DNA of 64,000 bases from Rehmannia glutinosa. Its lineage: Eukaryota > Streptophyta > Magnoliopsida > Lamiales > Orobanchaceae. The stretch spans positions 60,249,267 through 60,313,266 of the forward strand of contig CM071934.1 in the NCBI GenBank assembly GCA_016081115.2, in the 5' to 3' direction. This document shows, piece after piece, positions 1 to 10,070 of the stretch. Numbering within the stretch: position 1 is the first letter of the stretch; each line of letters begins with the position of its first letter. The notes beneath the pieces are model-generated. The model saw nothing but the letters and a program-made list of their open reading frames with translations, did not search any database and was not told where the DNA came from. A program made the translations under genes and the position numbers.

Positions 1-213
1 CTCCTTGGGCCCGAATGATGCGAGGAATGCGTCATCGTCTCCGACTGGGTACTCATCGGAGGAATAAGAGCGGGGGAGAAATTGAAGGGGGAGATATGGT
101 TTGAAGGGTTTGGTTGGGAAATGGGATTTGTGGGTTATTGGGGGTTTAAGGAGGGGTTTTGAAGGAAGAGGAAGGAAGGTTGTGAAGAAGGAAAGGGTTT
201 GGAGAGTTTGCAT
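1..213 (-). CDS. PTAC10: 5' end of a plastid-targeted protein, PTAC10-like (partial)
   Basis: Reading leftward from an ATG at 211-213, 71 codons stay open to the window edge, so only the first exon or part of it is present. Residues 1-50 are rich in Ser, Thr, Pro, Leu, Phe and Lys with almost no acidic residues, which is the composition of a chloroplast transit peptide. An acidic stretch follows (SSDEYPVGDDDAFLASFGPK). That order, transit peptide then a DE(Y/F)PV...FGPK segment, is what I recall of PTAC10/PAP3, an S1-domain protein of the plastid-encoded RNA polymerase complex. The S1 domain itself lies outside the window, so the family call rests on a short conserved segment. The reading frame and start are solid; the name is moderate. 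It is not followed by a related gene. Confidence 0.5.
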   Translation of the reverse strand, partial: MQTLQTLSFFTTFLPLPSKPLLKPPITHKSHFPTKPFKPYLPLQFLPRSYSSDEYPVGDDDAFLASFGPKE

Positions 214-1130
214 TTTTTGGGGTTTTGGGGTAAAGCTCTTTGAGATGGGGTTTCTATAGGCATGTGGATAAAGTTATTTTTGTTAGGTAATAATGTGGCT
301 CAAGTATTTTCTTGCATTTTGGTATTTTGGGACTTGGGATGGTGAGGGGGGAGAAGTTAATTAAATATTAAATATGAAGGGCATGGAATAAATTGATTAC
401 ATTTTTTTTATGCTTCATATCTATATATATAATAACAAACCCCTTTCTAAATTTGTTTTCCCGCCTAAACACCTATTTCTAAAAATATTATCGGTTTGTT
501 TATAAAACTTGACTGCACGATTTTGTATTGGGCTTCCAGAACTTTTTTTTTGTTAAAATTGACTGCTCAATGATTTTTTTTTGTTAAATTTGACCAAATC
601 ACTTACTTATGGGTAAATTAATAAATTACAGCTAATACTTATTATTAGTGAATGTTTATTTTCGGTCAAAATTTTTACAATTGATCGAGCAGTATTAAAA
701 GGTAAGTTGACCATTGTGAATAATCTTTCTTCCTATTATTAATTATGGGAAACAATTAATTGGATATACTAAAACTGAAGAAAAAATCCCTCCTATTTTA
801 AAAATCGTTTTTTCTTATTACTTTAGCAGAAAAGATTTTACTTTAGCAGTTTGTGAAATTTTCAATTAATAGAATCGAGAAAAGATTTTATTCAACTCAT
901 ACTTTATTTTCGAAAAACAAAGAATATGTTAATATTTTGGTGAAAATCTAGCAATCGAATATAAGCAAACATATCAAAGACGATTGTTTTTGAAAAGCGC
1001 GCTTATAAGATAACTCTAGCAAAGACTATAAATACAATACATTGGAAAAAATTTTACACGAATTTAAAAACTACGACTCTTTGCTCTTTGCTCTTTGCAA
1101 TTTCTCTGTCTCCGAATAATCGGAAGAAAT
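214..1130. other. Upstream intergenic region of the plastid-protein gene
   Basis: AT-rich sequence with no credible ORF. It should contain the promoter of the minus-strand gene to its left. A TATA-like CCTATAGAAA on the minus strand (251-260) lies too close to the ATG to be a confident TATA box. I see no repeat ends here. Confidence 0.5.
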
Positions 1131-1131
1131 C

Positions 1132-1614
1132 TTGCTCGAAATGGCACCATTCATTACTCGATTCGTGATCCGAACGATAGCCAGGACGATGTGGGTTGTT
1201 AAGCTGAGGCTTATTCGAGTTTTTGAAAAGCCTGGTTTTTCGAATAAAAACCAAATTATGACGATGGAGTGCATTTTTCATGACGTTGTATGTATTTTTT
1301 TTCCAATAATTTATTTTCAATTTTTTTCCTTTAAAGCCGACTCTAATTATTGTTTTGGAACTTTCTACGGGGTGATCGCATCCATGCAACAATAAGAAAA
1401 TTTGATTGCCAATTTTAAAAATCTTTTGAAGGAGGGACATGTATATGTCATTAAGGATTTTTTGGTTACAAAGGAGATTGATAAGTACAAAGCAACTCCA
1501 ACAAAACATAAAATTTTATTTTATGGGAAAACACATGTATTCGAAATGTTTAAACAGATTTTCCCTCGATTTCTGTTTGATTTCAAAAAATTTGATGATT
1601 TAATGGATCCCTGA
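1132..1614 (+). pseudogene. RPA1-like OB-fold (DUF223-type) fragment
   Basis: Two ORF pieces in the same frame (1132-1395 and 1402-1614) together resemble the plant replication-protein-A 70-kDa-like OB-fold proteins. These form a large family often found in Helitrons and as dispersed fragments. Recognisable blocks are WVVKLRLIRVFEKPGFSNKN near the N-terminus, then ANFKNLLKEGHVYVIKDFLV, and a C-terminal FPRFLFDFKKFDDL, the usual order of the family's first OB fold. A TAA at 1393-1395 interrupts the frame just before the second block. A possible intron (GTATGT near 1289, acceptor near 1337) would remove some foreign residues but not this stop. The ORF ends after one OB fold, whereas family members usually have two or three. 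I call it a broken fragment. Confidence 0.6.
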
Positions 1615-1902
1615 AGGTTGATGATACCATGTTGCTAGGTAATTAATATTTTGTTCTGGAAGAAATTATGTTCGATACTTTAAAAAAAATTCAGAATTAT
1701 ATTTTTTCATTTTATTCCATCATCTTAATTACACATTACAGGTGAAAAACATACAATCAGACATTTAAAAAATCGAAATAATAATTATTAATCATCCTTT
1801 GAGAACCCTACAGGATTCCACCACTCTCTAGGAGCAGGGTCAAGAGGGTTTTGTTTCTCAAAGTTCAAGATAGATAACAATTATACCATAAAAAACAATG
1901 AA

Positions 1903-2022
1903 CAATTTATTTTTAGCAATTCAGATCATGGGCAATTTTAAACAAAAACAGACATGTATCAACAATTTAATTTTAGCAATTCAGATCGGGTAATGAGAGA
2001 AAAAAAAATAGACATGTATTAA
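1903..2022. repeat. Two-unit 60-bp tandem repeat
   Basis: Two adjacent copies begin with CAATTTA(T/A)TTTTAGCAATTC and end with (A/C)AGACATGTAT(C/T)AA-like sequence. The starts at 1903 and 1963 give a 60-bp period. The central parts have diverged. It lies in AT-rich non-coding DNA. Confidence 0.6.
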
Positions 2023-4621
2023 CCACAAAAGTTAAATGGCTATAAGATAATATATCCTATCCCTGTAAATTTATTAAGATATATTTCAACTATGAAGAAA
2101 TATTCCTTAATAAATTTTCCAAAATTAACAAATCAATGGTAAATACATACAATTTCAGAATAATTAAATACCATAAATGTCATTTCAAATCGACATATTG
2201 TATCAAAACATATTTCATGCAATCATACTTTTATGGACAGTTATTTTATCCTGATATATAACAAATATAAGATTCCCTTTTCATAAAACATTTAATCGAA
2301 ATTGTGCATCTTAAACATATAAAAATAAAAATCTATCCATCATACACATGTTATGTATAGTTGTCATTAACTTTACCTAAATTGAAAGATACTCTTTAAC
2401 ATATCAAAGTCATTCCATATTTAATAATCAACAGTCTATATAAACCAATTCATTCATACCAATCGAATTTGCAGAAAAAAACCCAATACTTTAACACATT
2501 TCACAGTTCAACATTAAATACTGTAATTCTCCAAGCCCTAACGATGAGAAAGCTAACAGGACAATGTGTTATTGGAACTAAGAGGAACAGGAACTCAGAA
2601 AATGAAAAAGGTAAGTTGATTCAATATATTTTTTTATGTGGTGAACAAATAATTATGATTTTTAACTGTCAATTGTATTTCAATTACACAACTCACTTTT
2701 TTTGTATACTAGATTAAGTGCTTCATTCGATAGCAATCCCTAGCATTAATATGTATATGGTTTAGCTTTGATGTTTGTCATATTTCTGTAATTTGTTTCT
2801 ATTTTTTTATACACTAAATGTAAGCTACAAGTCACATATCTATATTTTATGTTCAAAAATACTAAATGAGTCACATATGAAACTGAATGTGTTCGTATAA
2901 TCTATAAAAATTTGTTTTAAAACTACAGATTAGGAAGAAAATAATGTTATTACCTTAGTTATTGGCTTGGTCACTCAATAACAGGATCCTCATTACTGCA
3001 AACAAGAAATAACATAATCGAATTGTTCATATAGATAGTGAATGAAAATTGATACTTAAAACTAAAAAAATTAATACTTATCTTTTTGTTTTTTGAGTGA
3101 AAACCATGTTCCATACGAAGGATCATTAGTACCAGTCTCCTCTAGATTTTATTTTTGAACCCATGATTTTACCTCGCATAAATCAACAAAAATACGATTC
3201 AAATTACATTGATTCTCCAACGAGGATTCCACTACTTTACGAGAGTAGGGTCAAGTTGGTGTTAATCTCAAAGTTTTTGTCAACGGATATTTAGATAATT
3301 AGGATCTTAAAATATATACATTACCTAAAAAAAAACAGCGTCGGCTTATAAATTCTTTTATTAATTTTGTTTGTTATATTATGTATGAATAACTGAACAA
3401 CATAAATATTTAAAAATTATAATTACGATGAATTTATATGCTAAATTACAAAAATAGTATACCATAATTTTAGAGGAACTTATTTTCTCATAAAATTATT
3501 TTAATAATATTTTTAAAAAAGTCATTAAAAAACTTAGATAATCCAACAAAAATATATATAATGTAATTTTTAAAAGCGACTTTCTATATTTTCTAAAAAA
3601 CGTATTCGACTTTTATTTTTGTCTTACTAACAGTATAAAAATTATTAACGTACCCTATTGAAAATATAAATGAAGATTTAAGTAAATAAAATTTCGGTTT
3701 AATCGTTTTTATTAGGTGTGTAAAATAAAATACGAATATAGAAATTTTAACAATGAATATTTTATTTAAAAAAGTTAAATTAGTGTTCAACGGATCGGAA
3801 ATATCTAAAAACTCGAACAAAACAGATTATATTTAAGCTTTATACAAATTATAAACATTTAATTATTTATATTTTTACGAAAAATATTAAATAAATTTTA
3901 AATTTTAGTTTTATTTGTGGAAAAAAACACGAGAAATTATTTAGGAAAAAATTTAAAAAATATAAAAGCCTTGGATTAAATCTATATATAAATAACAAAC
4001 GATTAAACCAGGAAAAATAACAAAAACACTTAGGATTCAACCGAAAACCTTCGCTTTTCTTGAATGAGTCGTTTTAAAAAATGAAAATCCCGATTATCCA
4101 AAACAATCGACCGAACAATCATATATAGTCCGGATCCTTTGCATTCGTGGTTCGCATATGTTGAAAATCAAAAAACAAAAAGGATATGACGAATCTAAAA
4201 GAATACTTACGGATCCGTAAGAAAATCTTAAAAATTATTTAAGTTTGAAAAAAAAAAATTTATATAAATCCATAAAATCCGAGTGGCTATGAAGAAACCC
4301 TTAGGATCTATGGGTTACAAAATAAATTTTCGAAACCCCCTCTGAGAACCAAAAAAACTTAGCGAAAACACCAAAAAATCGTAAGATGAACATTTCTGAC
4401 TTTACTTTTTGAAACCCTCAGAAAATGAACAAAAAGCGAGATAAAATGCAACCCAAAGAACAACACCAAAATCTCGTATAAAATCCCCAACCTTAAACAT
4501 CATTTTTCCAAAAGAAGGAGAAATAAGAGATTATTTGGTTAGGGTATACTTTGATTCTGTTCGGAAATGAGAGAAATGAGGGATCATAGATTAGGGTTTG
4601 AAAATGACAGAGAAACCAAGT

Positions 4622-4639
4622 AGAGAGAGAGAGAGAGAG
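4622..4639. repeat. (AG)n microsatellite
   Basis: A run of AG dinucleotides in a region resembling a plant 5' leader or promoter (pyrimidine-rich on the other strand). Confidence 0.85.
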
Positions 4640-4835
4640 GTTTTTCGATAAGAATGAGAGAGTGATTAGATGAGCAGTTGACAAAACCGTGGGCTAGGGA
4701 GGTGGGTATGGTGGGTGGTATGGATTAGGGCCATTATTATTATTTTTTAATAAATTAATTAGGTTGTTGTGGGTGGTACACGTGTACCGTTTCTAGAGAG
4801 TTCTCTAAGAGAGAACAAAATAATATGTATTTGTG

Positions 4836-4859
4836 GCCATCCGATCGAAATCGGATGGC
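4836..4859. repeat. Perfect 10-bp inverted repeat (hairpin)
   Basis: Arms GCCATCCGAT and ATCGGATGGC are separated by the tetranucleotide CGAA. The match is perfect, and a T-rich run follows on the plus strand. It may be the end or core of a small foldback element; no matching longer arms are visible. Confidence 0.7.
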
Positions 4860-5523
4860 TATGGTTTTTTTAATTTTTTTCGTTTTTGTTAATAAAAAAT
4901 GGTACATTTTTGTAGATCAATGGGCCTCACCAAAAATCGATATGTTTAAAAGATATGGGCCTGGTCCAATAGTTTTTAATGTTTTTGATATTTTAAAAGT
5001 GGCCCAATTTAAATTGTTTGTTCATACTTATTTGATTAAAAATTAATTTTTTAAATAGAATACAAAACTAAAATAAAATTACTAAAAAAACATAGACGTA
5101 ATTTAATTTTAATTAATATATATATAGATTTTACTTATTATTTAAAAATACATAATCATATCATAATAGTTGTAATTAATAAACTATTATGTTTTAAACA
5201 TTATAAATGTAAGAATTATAGTCTTATATATAAATTAACACTTTTTATATCCATAATTTATCCTATTGACAATAAATTTTGATTAAATTATTAATGTAAA
5301 ATATAGTATTTAAAAAATTTAGCTTCCAAAATATAAATTTTTAAATGATTAATTATATTTATGTTTTATTGTTAATAAAATGAATTGATATGATTTGTAC
5401 CAAAATGAATATTTATTACATATAATATATAAATATATAATCGATTTAAATTATTTTTCCCTTAAAATAAAGTATACAAAAAAAGTATTTTTATTTATTT
5501 TAATTTCATATATATAGATGTAA

Positions 5524-5541
5524 ATATATATATATATATAT
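5524..5541. repeat. (TA)n microsatellite
   Basis: A short pure TA run in AT-rich intergenic DNA. Confidence 0.85.
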
Positions 5542-5639
5542 GAATTTTGTTTTATTGCTATTGTGTGCACCTTAATTATTTTTGACCTTATTTTGTTTTC
5601 ATCTACGAGAGAAAATATGAGGAGCTCACATTTGCCGAT

Positions 5640-5861
5640 CTCTAGCATGGATGCGACAAAAGATTTTTGCTAAATCGGCCTAAAAGACAATTCTCAAACC
5701 ATTCGCTTATTAACATCACAAATACATATCATTCAATGACACCAGGAATAGATGTGCAATCGTCTTCGAGATTATATAGAGTAAATGATTTTCAAAGTCG
5801 CTCGGACAAAATATTAATGCGAGATGATTACATACCCGATTCTGTGAATTACGGATGGTAA
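5640..5861 (+). other. Unrecognised exon-like ORF
   Basis: The ORF from 5667 encodes 64 residues of balanced, non-repetitive composition, including RSDKILMRDDYIPDSVNYGW. It ends at a consensus donor (TGG|TAAG or GG|GTAAG-like context at about 5860). The base composition is less AT-biased than the surroundings, which suggests a coding origin. I recognise no family. No matching downstream exon is evident, because sequence related to other mobile elements begins soon after. Confidence 0.25.
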
Positions 5862-5939
5862 GTTCCACTTTCTTGAATTTTTTTATTTTATTTTTTTGTT
5901 ATTTTTAAATTTTAATATTTAAAATTATTACAAACATAT

Positions 5940-6126
5940 ATTTATTAACAAAGTTCTTCTCACGAGGCGCATACGAGTGAGTTATTCTTCCAATATCCTG
6001 AAGGTGTCGAGTTATTGCTAAGGAGATGTCCGGTTGATGGAGGCCTACAAGGGTTCCTTGTATTGTCGTTTGGATCTGTTGGGAGAGTCCTCCTTCTACT
6101 TTGATAAGGCAGTGCGCCATTGCCAT
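5940..6126 (-). pseudogene. Coding-like fragment left of the TRIM insertion
   Basis: On the minus strand this stretch reads as an open frame (MAHCLIKVEGGLSQQIQTTI and onward to an R-I-T-H-S-Y motif). It abuts the left boundary of the TRIM element at 6127. The fragment on the far side (7265-7590) is also open on the minus strand, so both may be parts of one older retrotransposon-like ORF split by the TRIM insertion. I do not recognise the protein, and no clean target-site duplication links the two sides. Confidence 0.3.
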
Positions 6127-6466
6127 TGTTGGACCTCTAGCGCTACTCGGATTGGACGATTGTCCCCCACAAACCAACACGAGTCTTTTCTAGCGCTTTG
6201 TCCTCACTCACGCGCGCACCTGGAAAATTTCTCGGGGTCACCCATCCCATGTCTACTCCAGGCCAAACACGCTTAACCTCGAGTTTCTATGTAATGAGCA
6301 CCGAGAAAAGAAGATGCATCTGTTGGTATAGGTAGTCCAAATCATATCCTTTAAGCTATCCTTTAACTATGCAATCCAGCGCTCACGAGTTCATCGCGTG
6401 CGTGCCGCGCTCGCGCCTCTTTTTAAAGCCCATTGCGGGCGAGGATCTTTGGACCAAATCCCAACA
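6127..6466 (-). repeat. TRIM 3' LTR (with 5S-like domain)
   Basis: It is bounded by TGTTGG and CCAACA and preceded (minus sense) by the polypurine tract. It contains the 5S-like segment at about 6225-6345, slightly more divergent than in the other LTR (for example AAACACGC in place of AAGCACGC on the plus strand). Confidence 0.85.
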
Positions 6467-6589
6467 ATCCCCCCCCTCCCAAAGATCTCGGCTCGATCTG
6501 GCAACTCCAAGGCTTTTGGCAACTAACCTTGCTCGCCAAACTTCCTCGTTCTAACGCCAACTTCTTGATTCAGCGTCGCGTCACGCAAG

Positions 6590-6838
6590 CCTCTCGATTC
6601 GGCCACCCAAACCTACACCTTGATTCGGTCTGTTTACCTCGATTCGGCCACCTGGCAACTTACTTGATTCGGTCCACCAAAGAACCTACACCTTCAATTC
6701 GATCTATTTTTACCTCGATTAGGACATTTGGCAACCTACCCTTGATTCGGTCCACCCAAAGAACCTACACCTTGACTCGATCCGTTTTACCTTGTTCGGC
6801 CACTGGCAACCTACCCTTGATTCGGTCCGTTTACCTCG
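6590..6838. repeat. About 75-bp minisatellite inside the TRIM element
   Basis: About three and a half imperfect units carry the phrases CCTTGATTCGGTCCACCCAA, AGAACCTACACCTT and GGCAACCTACCC. Expansion of these units explains why the interior (465 bp) is larger than a typical Cassandra interior. It is open in one frame but shows no protein-like constraint. Confidence 0.65.
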
Positions 6839-6931
6839 CTGCGCCCAAGCATCTCGGTTCACCGCTCCCGCTAACCTCCGGCTGCAGCGTGCTTCCAAGG
6901 GAATTCGAACTCGTGACTGCTCGATACTAGT

Positions 6932-7264
6932 TGTTGGACCTCTAGCGCTACTCGGATTGGACGAGTGTCCCCACAAACCAACACGAGTCTTTTCTAGCGC
7001 TTTGTCCTCACTCACGCACGCACTGGAAAACTTCCAGGGGGTCACCCATCCCATGTCTACTCCAGGCCAAGCACGCTTAACCCGGAGTTTCTATGTAATG
7101 AGCACCGAGAAAAGAAGATGCATCTGTTGGTATAGGTAGTCCAAATCATATCCTTTAAGCTATCCTTTAACTATGCAATCCAGCGCTCACGAGTTCAAAT
7201 CGCGGGCGCGCTTCGCGCCTCTTTTAAAGCCCATTGCGAGCGAATCTTGGACCAAATCCCAACA
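6932..7264 (-). repeat. TRIM 5' LTR (with 5S-like domain)
   Basis: 333 bp with TGTTGG...CCAACA termini. On the minus strand it starts TGTTGGGATTTGGTCC and contains the 5S-like domain at about 7031-7147. The LTR pair is very similar over most of its length, which implies a fairly young insertion relative to its neighbours. Confidence 0.85.
7031..7147 (-). promoter_or_regulatory. 5S rRNA-derived domain with internal Pol III promoter boxes
   Basis: On the minus strand the segment contains GGTTAAGCGTGCTTGG, matching the A-box region of plant 5S rRNA. It also has GATGGGTGACC followed by CCTGGAAG, matching the C-box region, at the same relative spacing as the gene. The 5' third (around ATACCAACAGATGCATC) is much more diverged. 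In Cassandra elements these boxes are known to be retained and are thought to drive Pol III transcription. It is not a functional 5S gene. Confidence 0.8.
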
Positions 7265-7590
7265 TGACCATAAACTTCTACGGCATAGCAAAAGGCCTCT
7301 AGTGTGGTGATAGGCATCTTGGGCTGTAATGTTTCTGAAAAAGAGGAGGATGAGGAGATTGAGGCTTTGCAGGGTCTTCTTGACAGAGCCGATGGTGCAG
7401 GCAACAACGATGGGGAGGAGCCTGACGGAGCCAATATTGCTATGGGAGATAGAGCTCCCCATGTTTGATCATTGACGGTTATATTCTGCCCAGAGGGCCC
7501 TTGATTCCTGCCCACCTGTTTAGGGCTTGTTTTATGAACTTGGATATTTTTCGTTTTCTCTTCTTGACTTGAGATGTTTCTTTGCTCCAA
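7265..7590 (-). pseudogene. Coding-like fragment right of the TRIM insertion
   Basis: The minus-strand frame opens with MEQRNISSQEEKTKN and runs through a Ser/Pro/Leu-rich stretch to TTLEAFCYAVEVYGHV, where the TRIM 5' LTR begins. Composition (hydrophilic start, low-complexity middle) fits the N-terminus of a retrotransposon gag-like protein, but no domain is recognisable. It is probably the partner of 5940-6126. Confidence 0.3.
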
Positions 7591-7930
7591 GGGGCCGGAT
7601 GATGCTCCATTGTTTTTATTCTACATTGGTGTTCTTCTTTATGCATATTTGCTTTCTTTCATCATTCTATGCTTGTAATATCAGCATGTGGCTTCTTGTT
7701 GTGGAAAACTTGTTCATATTATGTGTAGATATGGATCCTTCCCTTCGGAAGAAAGCTTTAATTCCTCCGGAATGGATGGAGATACTGGTGCTTAATGTTA
7801 GGGGACGTCGTTCTGCGGCCCATTGAGGGTGCCCTTTTGGAGCTTTCTCCAAGTTCTTGCTTTATCATTTTGATCTCTTCCCCACATGTGTTAGCATTTT
7901 GGCCTTCTTTTTCTTGCACATTTTCATCCG
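7591..7930. other. Unassigned retroelement-like sequence
   Basis: There are short ORFs on both strands and no recognised domain. Its position between the gag-like fragment and the GC-rich minisatellite suggests retrotransposon interior. Confidence 0.35.
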
Positions 7931-7934
7931 GGAG

Positions 7935-8320
7935 AAAAATTTACGGGGACCCTTGTGAGGAGGACCCTCGTCTCCGAGGTCTTAGCCGGAGGAGGGAAGT
8001 TTTACTAGGACCCCCTTGAGGAGGCCCCTCCCATATGGGGTCTTAGCCGAATGGGGTTTGATTTGCAAGGACTCCCATGTGAGGGAGCCCCTCCTCTCCA
8101 GGAACGCGAAGCATCACTGGAGAGGCTTATTTACATGGACTCTCCCGAGAGGAAGCCCCTCCTCTTCGGGAACATCACTGGAGAGGCTTATGTATGGGGA
8201 CTCCCCCGAGAAGGAACCCCTCCTCTCCGGGAGCATAAAACATCACTGGAGAGGTTATTTTATGGGGACTCCCCCGAGAGAGAGCTCCTCCCTCCAGGAG
8301 CATCGGTGGGGAATCTTATG
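7935..8320. repeat. GC-rich minisatellite with a dyad in each unit
   Basis: Five or six imperfect units of roughly 60-70 bp repeat the phrases GGGGACTCCCCCGAGA, CCCCTCCTCT and ATCACTGGAGAGG. Within a unit GGGGACTCCCCC and the CCGGGAG/CCCCTCC blocks are self-complementary, so each unit can fold. Reading through gives repetitive Gly/Ser/Pro/Leu peptides in several frames, which is expected of a repeat and not evidence of a gene. Confidence 0.7.
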
Positions 8321-8639
8321 TGCCCCTTTCTGGATTATGGGCAGGAGCGCCCATTCCGGGATTCGCTGGAAGAGGATCGAATATAGAATAAGCGATAGGA
8401 AACCAATCATTTGGTGAATATTTGCGCCTTGCAATCAAGAAAGCTAATAAAAAAAAATATGGATTGTAGTAATTATCAGAAAAAAATATGCAGAGCGTGC
8501 ATGTAGGCTAGAAAAACTCAAAACAATAATATTTGTTTACACCTCATGGGCGGAAATGAATCGAAAACAAATAAAATGTGGAGACCCCGGAGAAAGGGTT
8601 GAGAACTAATGTTCGGGGAGCTAGCGAAGATCGCGGCTC

Positions 8640-9720
8640 GAAGGTTCTTTGGGCACGATTAGTCTCTTCTTGCCTGTCTCTTTCTCGCAATTTGCGTTGG
8701 TCCACATAATCATTGAGATAGATTTCGTAACTAGCCGATTTGTCTCCTCAATCGGAAGCAAGTTTGATGGTATGTCCTTTTTCGCAGATGGTAGCTATAG
8801 TATTTATCAGAATTTGCTTTGTTTGGGTTGTCTATCATTGGAGGTGGAGGCTTTATGATCCCCTTCTCCCATGTGACTCGCGGTTTCTTTTCCCACTTCC
8901 ACTTCTATTACTTCTTTCCTCGGTCGATCACCGTGCTTCTTCCTTGGACCCTTCCGAGATTGATTCTTGTCATCCTTCCTAGACTTGCATTTGGTATTGG
9001 GTTGAGACTTGGTGGACTCTCTACTCGGATGTATTTTTCTACTCGGCCCAATAACTCCTCCAAAGTGAAGAGAGGTTTTCCGGCCGGGGATTCTTTCGAG
9101 GCGTCCCTGGTGGAGATTCTGTTGTAGGCTGCGGCTAATATCTCATGTTGGGCGTTGGCAACTTCATTGATAGCTTAAAGTGAATCGTTTCATGAAGTCC
9201 GCAATGACTCTCTTTTCATCGCTTTACTTGCAAGAGATGACCAATGGTCTTGGGGCACTTCTTATTAATGGAGAAGCTGCTGCATGAAAGCTTTAGTAAG
9301 CTTTTCCATCTCGGAGATTGATCTACCAGGAGGTTTGCTTGAACCAAGTCGATGCGCTTGGTCAAAGTAAATGCGAAACACCTTGCGAGTATTAGGCGTT
9401 TGTCAAATCATAGAGATCCGCTCGGGCGTAGAATTTGTCAAAGTGTTCTGAGGATATCCAATTCCATCGTACTCCAGGATATTGGAGGTCTTGATTCCGA
9501 AGGTAGAGGCTCAGTCAAAATACCATGGGCCAAAGGGCTTCTTTTCATCTGGGCGGTAGCTTGTCGGTTAGCATTGATCGATTGTACTGCTTGTGACTCA
9601 GCGGCTAGTGGAGGCTCTTCACGATTCTCGCCGCGTCTTCATCTCCTCCTCACTGACCTCCCAAATCGGGTTTTCGGTGGTGGGTATGTGACACACTTTG
9701 GGGCAAGAAAGGGTGGGGAG
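8640..9720 (-). pseudogene. Decayed Ty3/gypsy gag
   Basis: Minus-strand translation across several frames resembles plant Ty3/gypsy gag. In order there is an N-terminal block (CPKVCHIPTTENPIWE, about 9690), then a capsid segment (FDKFYARADLYDLTN and, further on, VANAQHEILAAAYNR). After it come TLEELLGRVEKYIRVE and a degenerate zinc-knuckle region (KYYSYHLRKGHTIK, about 8790) in which knuckle residues are lost. Many stops and shifts interrupt it. It is not the gag of the chromovirus to the right, whose gag would lie above 15,000, so it belongs to a separate element. Confidence 0.6.
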
Positions 9721-9839
9721 TGATCGCGCCGATGTAAGAAGGATCGGACAAGGATTGGCTCTGGCATACTTCTAGGTGGAAGGGAACATGAATGAACTTA
9801 TCCCACACCCGAATAAGAGGATTCTGAGATTGTGTAGGT

Positions 9840-10070
9840 ATGGGACTATATAGTTAAGGAGAGCCTAAAAGATTTGATAGGTAGTACTCATACCAACAAG
9901 ATGCATCTTGTTTTTCGGTGCTCATCAAATAAAATCTCGAAGTTAAGAATGCTTGGCCCGAGCAATTATATTAAGGGTGACCCTTGGGAATTTGCTCTCG
10001 GGTGCACGTGAGTGAGGACAAAGTGCGTTGGAAAGACTCGTGTTGGTTTGTGGGGATAGTCGTCGATCGG
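9840..10070 (+). repeat. Degraded LTR with 5S rRNA domain, opposite orientation
   Basis: The plus-strand sequence parallels the TRIM LTR: ATAGTTAA..GGATAGC-like, then CATACCAACAAGATGCATC, TCGGTGCTCAT, AGTTAAGAATGCTTGG (5S A-box region), GGGTGACCCTTGGGAA (C-box region). It then runs through GAGTGAGGACAAAG and AGACTCGTGTTGGTTTGTGG. It is clearly the same 5S-LTR lineage but about 25-30% diverged and on the other strand. The outer LTR ends are not identifiable. Confidence 0.65.

Larger units (their letters stand above)
1615..5640. other. AT-rich gene-poor stretch with isolated exon-like scraps
   Basis: No complete gene is visible. Weak coding hints: on the minus strand near 1812-1870 a frame reads DPAPREWWNPVGF, and a related but broken copy lies at about 3218-3275. 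On the plus strand a TATA-like TCTATATAAACC (about 2433) precedes a short ORF from an ATG at 2544 that runs into a good donor (GTAAGT at 2611). None of these chains into a recognisable protein. The sequence at 4,490-4,680 looks like untranslated or promoter sequence, not coding. Confidence 0.4.
6127..7264 (-). mobile_element. Cassandra-like TRIM retrotransposon with 5S rRNA in its LTRs
   Basis: Two direct repeats (6127-6466 and 6932-7264, 340 and 333 bp) flank a 465-bp interior. Each starts TGTTGG and ends CCAACA, the hallmark of LTRs. On the minus strand the polypurine tract GGGAGGGGGGGAT (6467-6480) directly precedes the 3' LTR. A degenerate initiator-Met-type primer-binding site (AGTATCGAGC, about 6920-6929; consensus TGGTATCAGAGC) follows the 5' LTR. 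Both LTRs contain a stretch matching plant 5S rRNA. These traits together define Cassandra, a terminal-repeat retrotransposon in miniature with no coding capacity. The interior is longer than usual because of a minisatellite. I found no perfect target-site duplication. Confidence 0.85.

Noticed and set aside
4836..4885. Hairpin plus T-run as a bacterial-type terminator
   Set aside because: The sequence is plant nuclear DNA; no gene ends here.
7031..7147. A genuine 5S rRNA gene
   Set aside because: Only the promoter-box region is well conserved, it is embedded in LTRs, and no 5S tandem array is present.
8016..8417. 133-codon plus-strand ORF
   Set aside because: It reads through the GC-rich minisatellite, with repetitive peptides in two frames at once.
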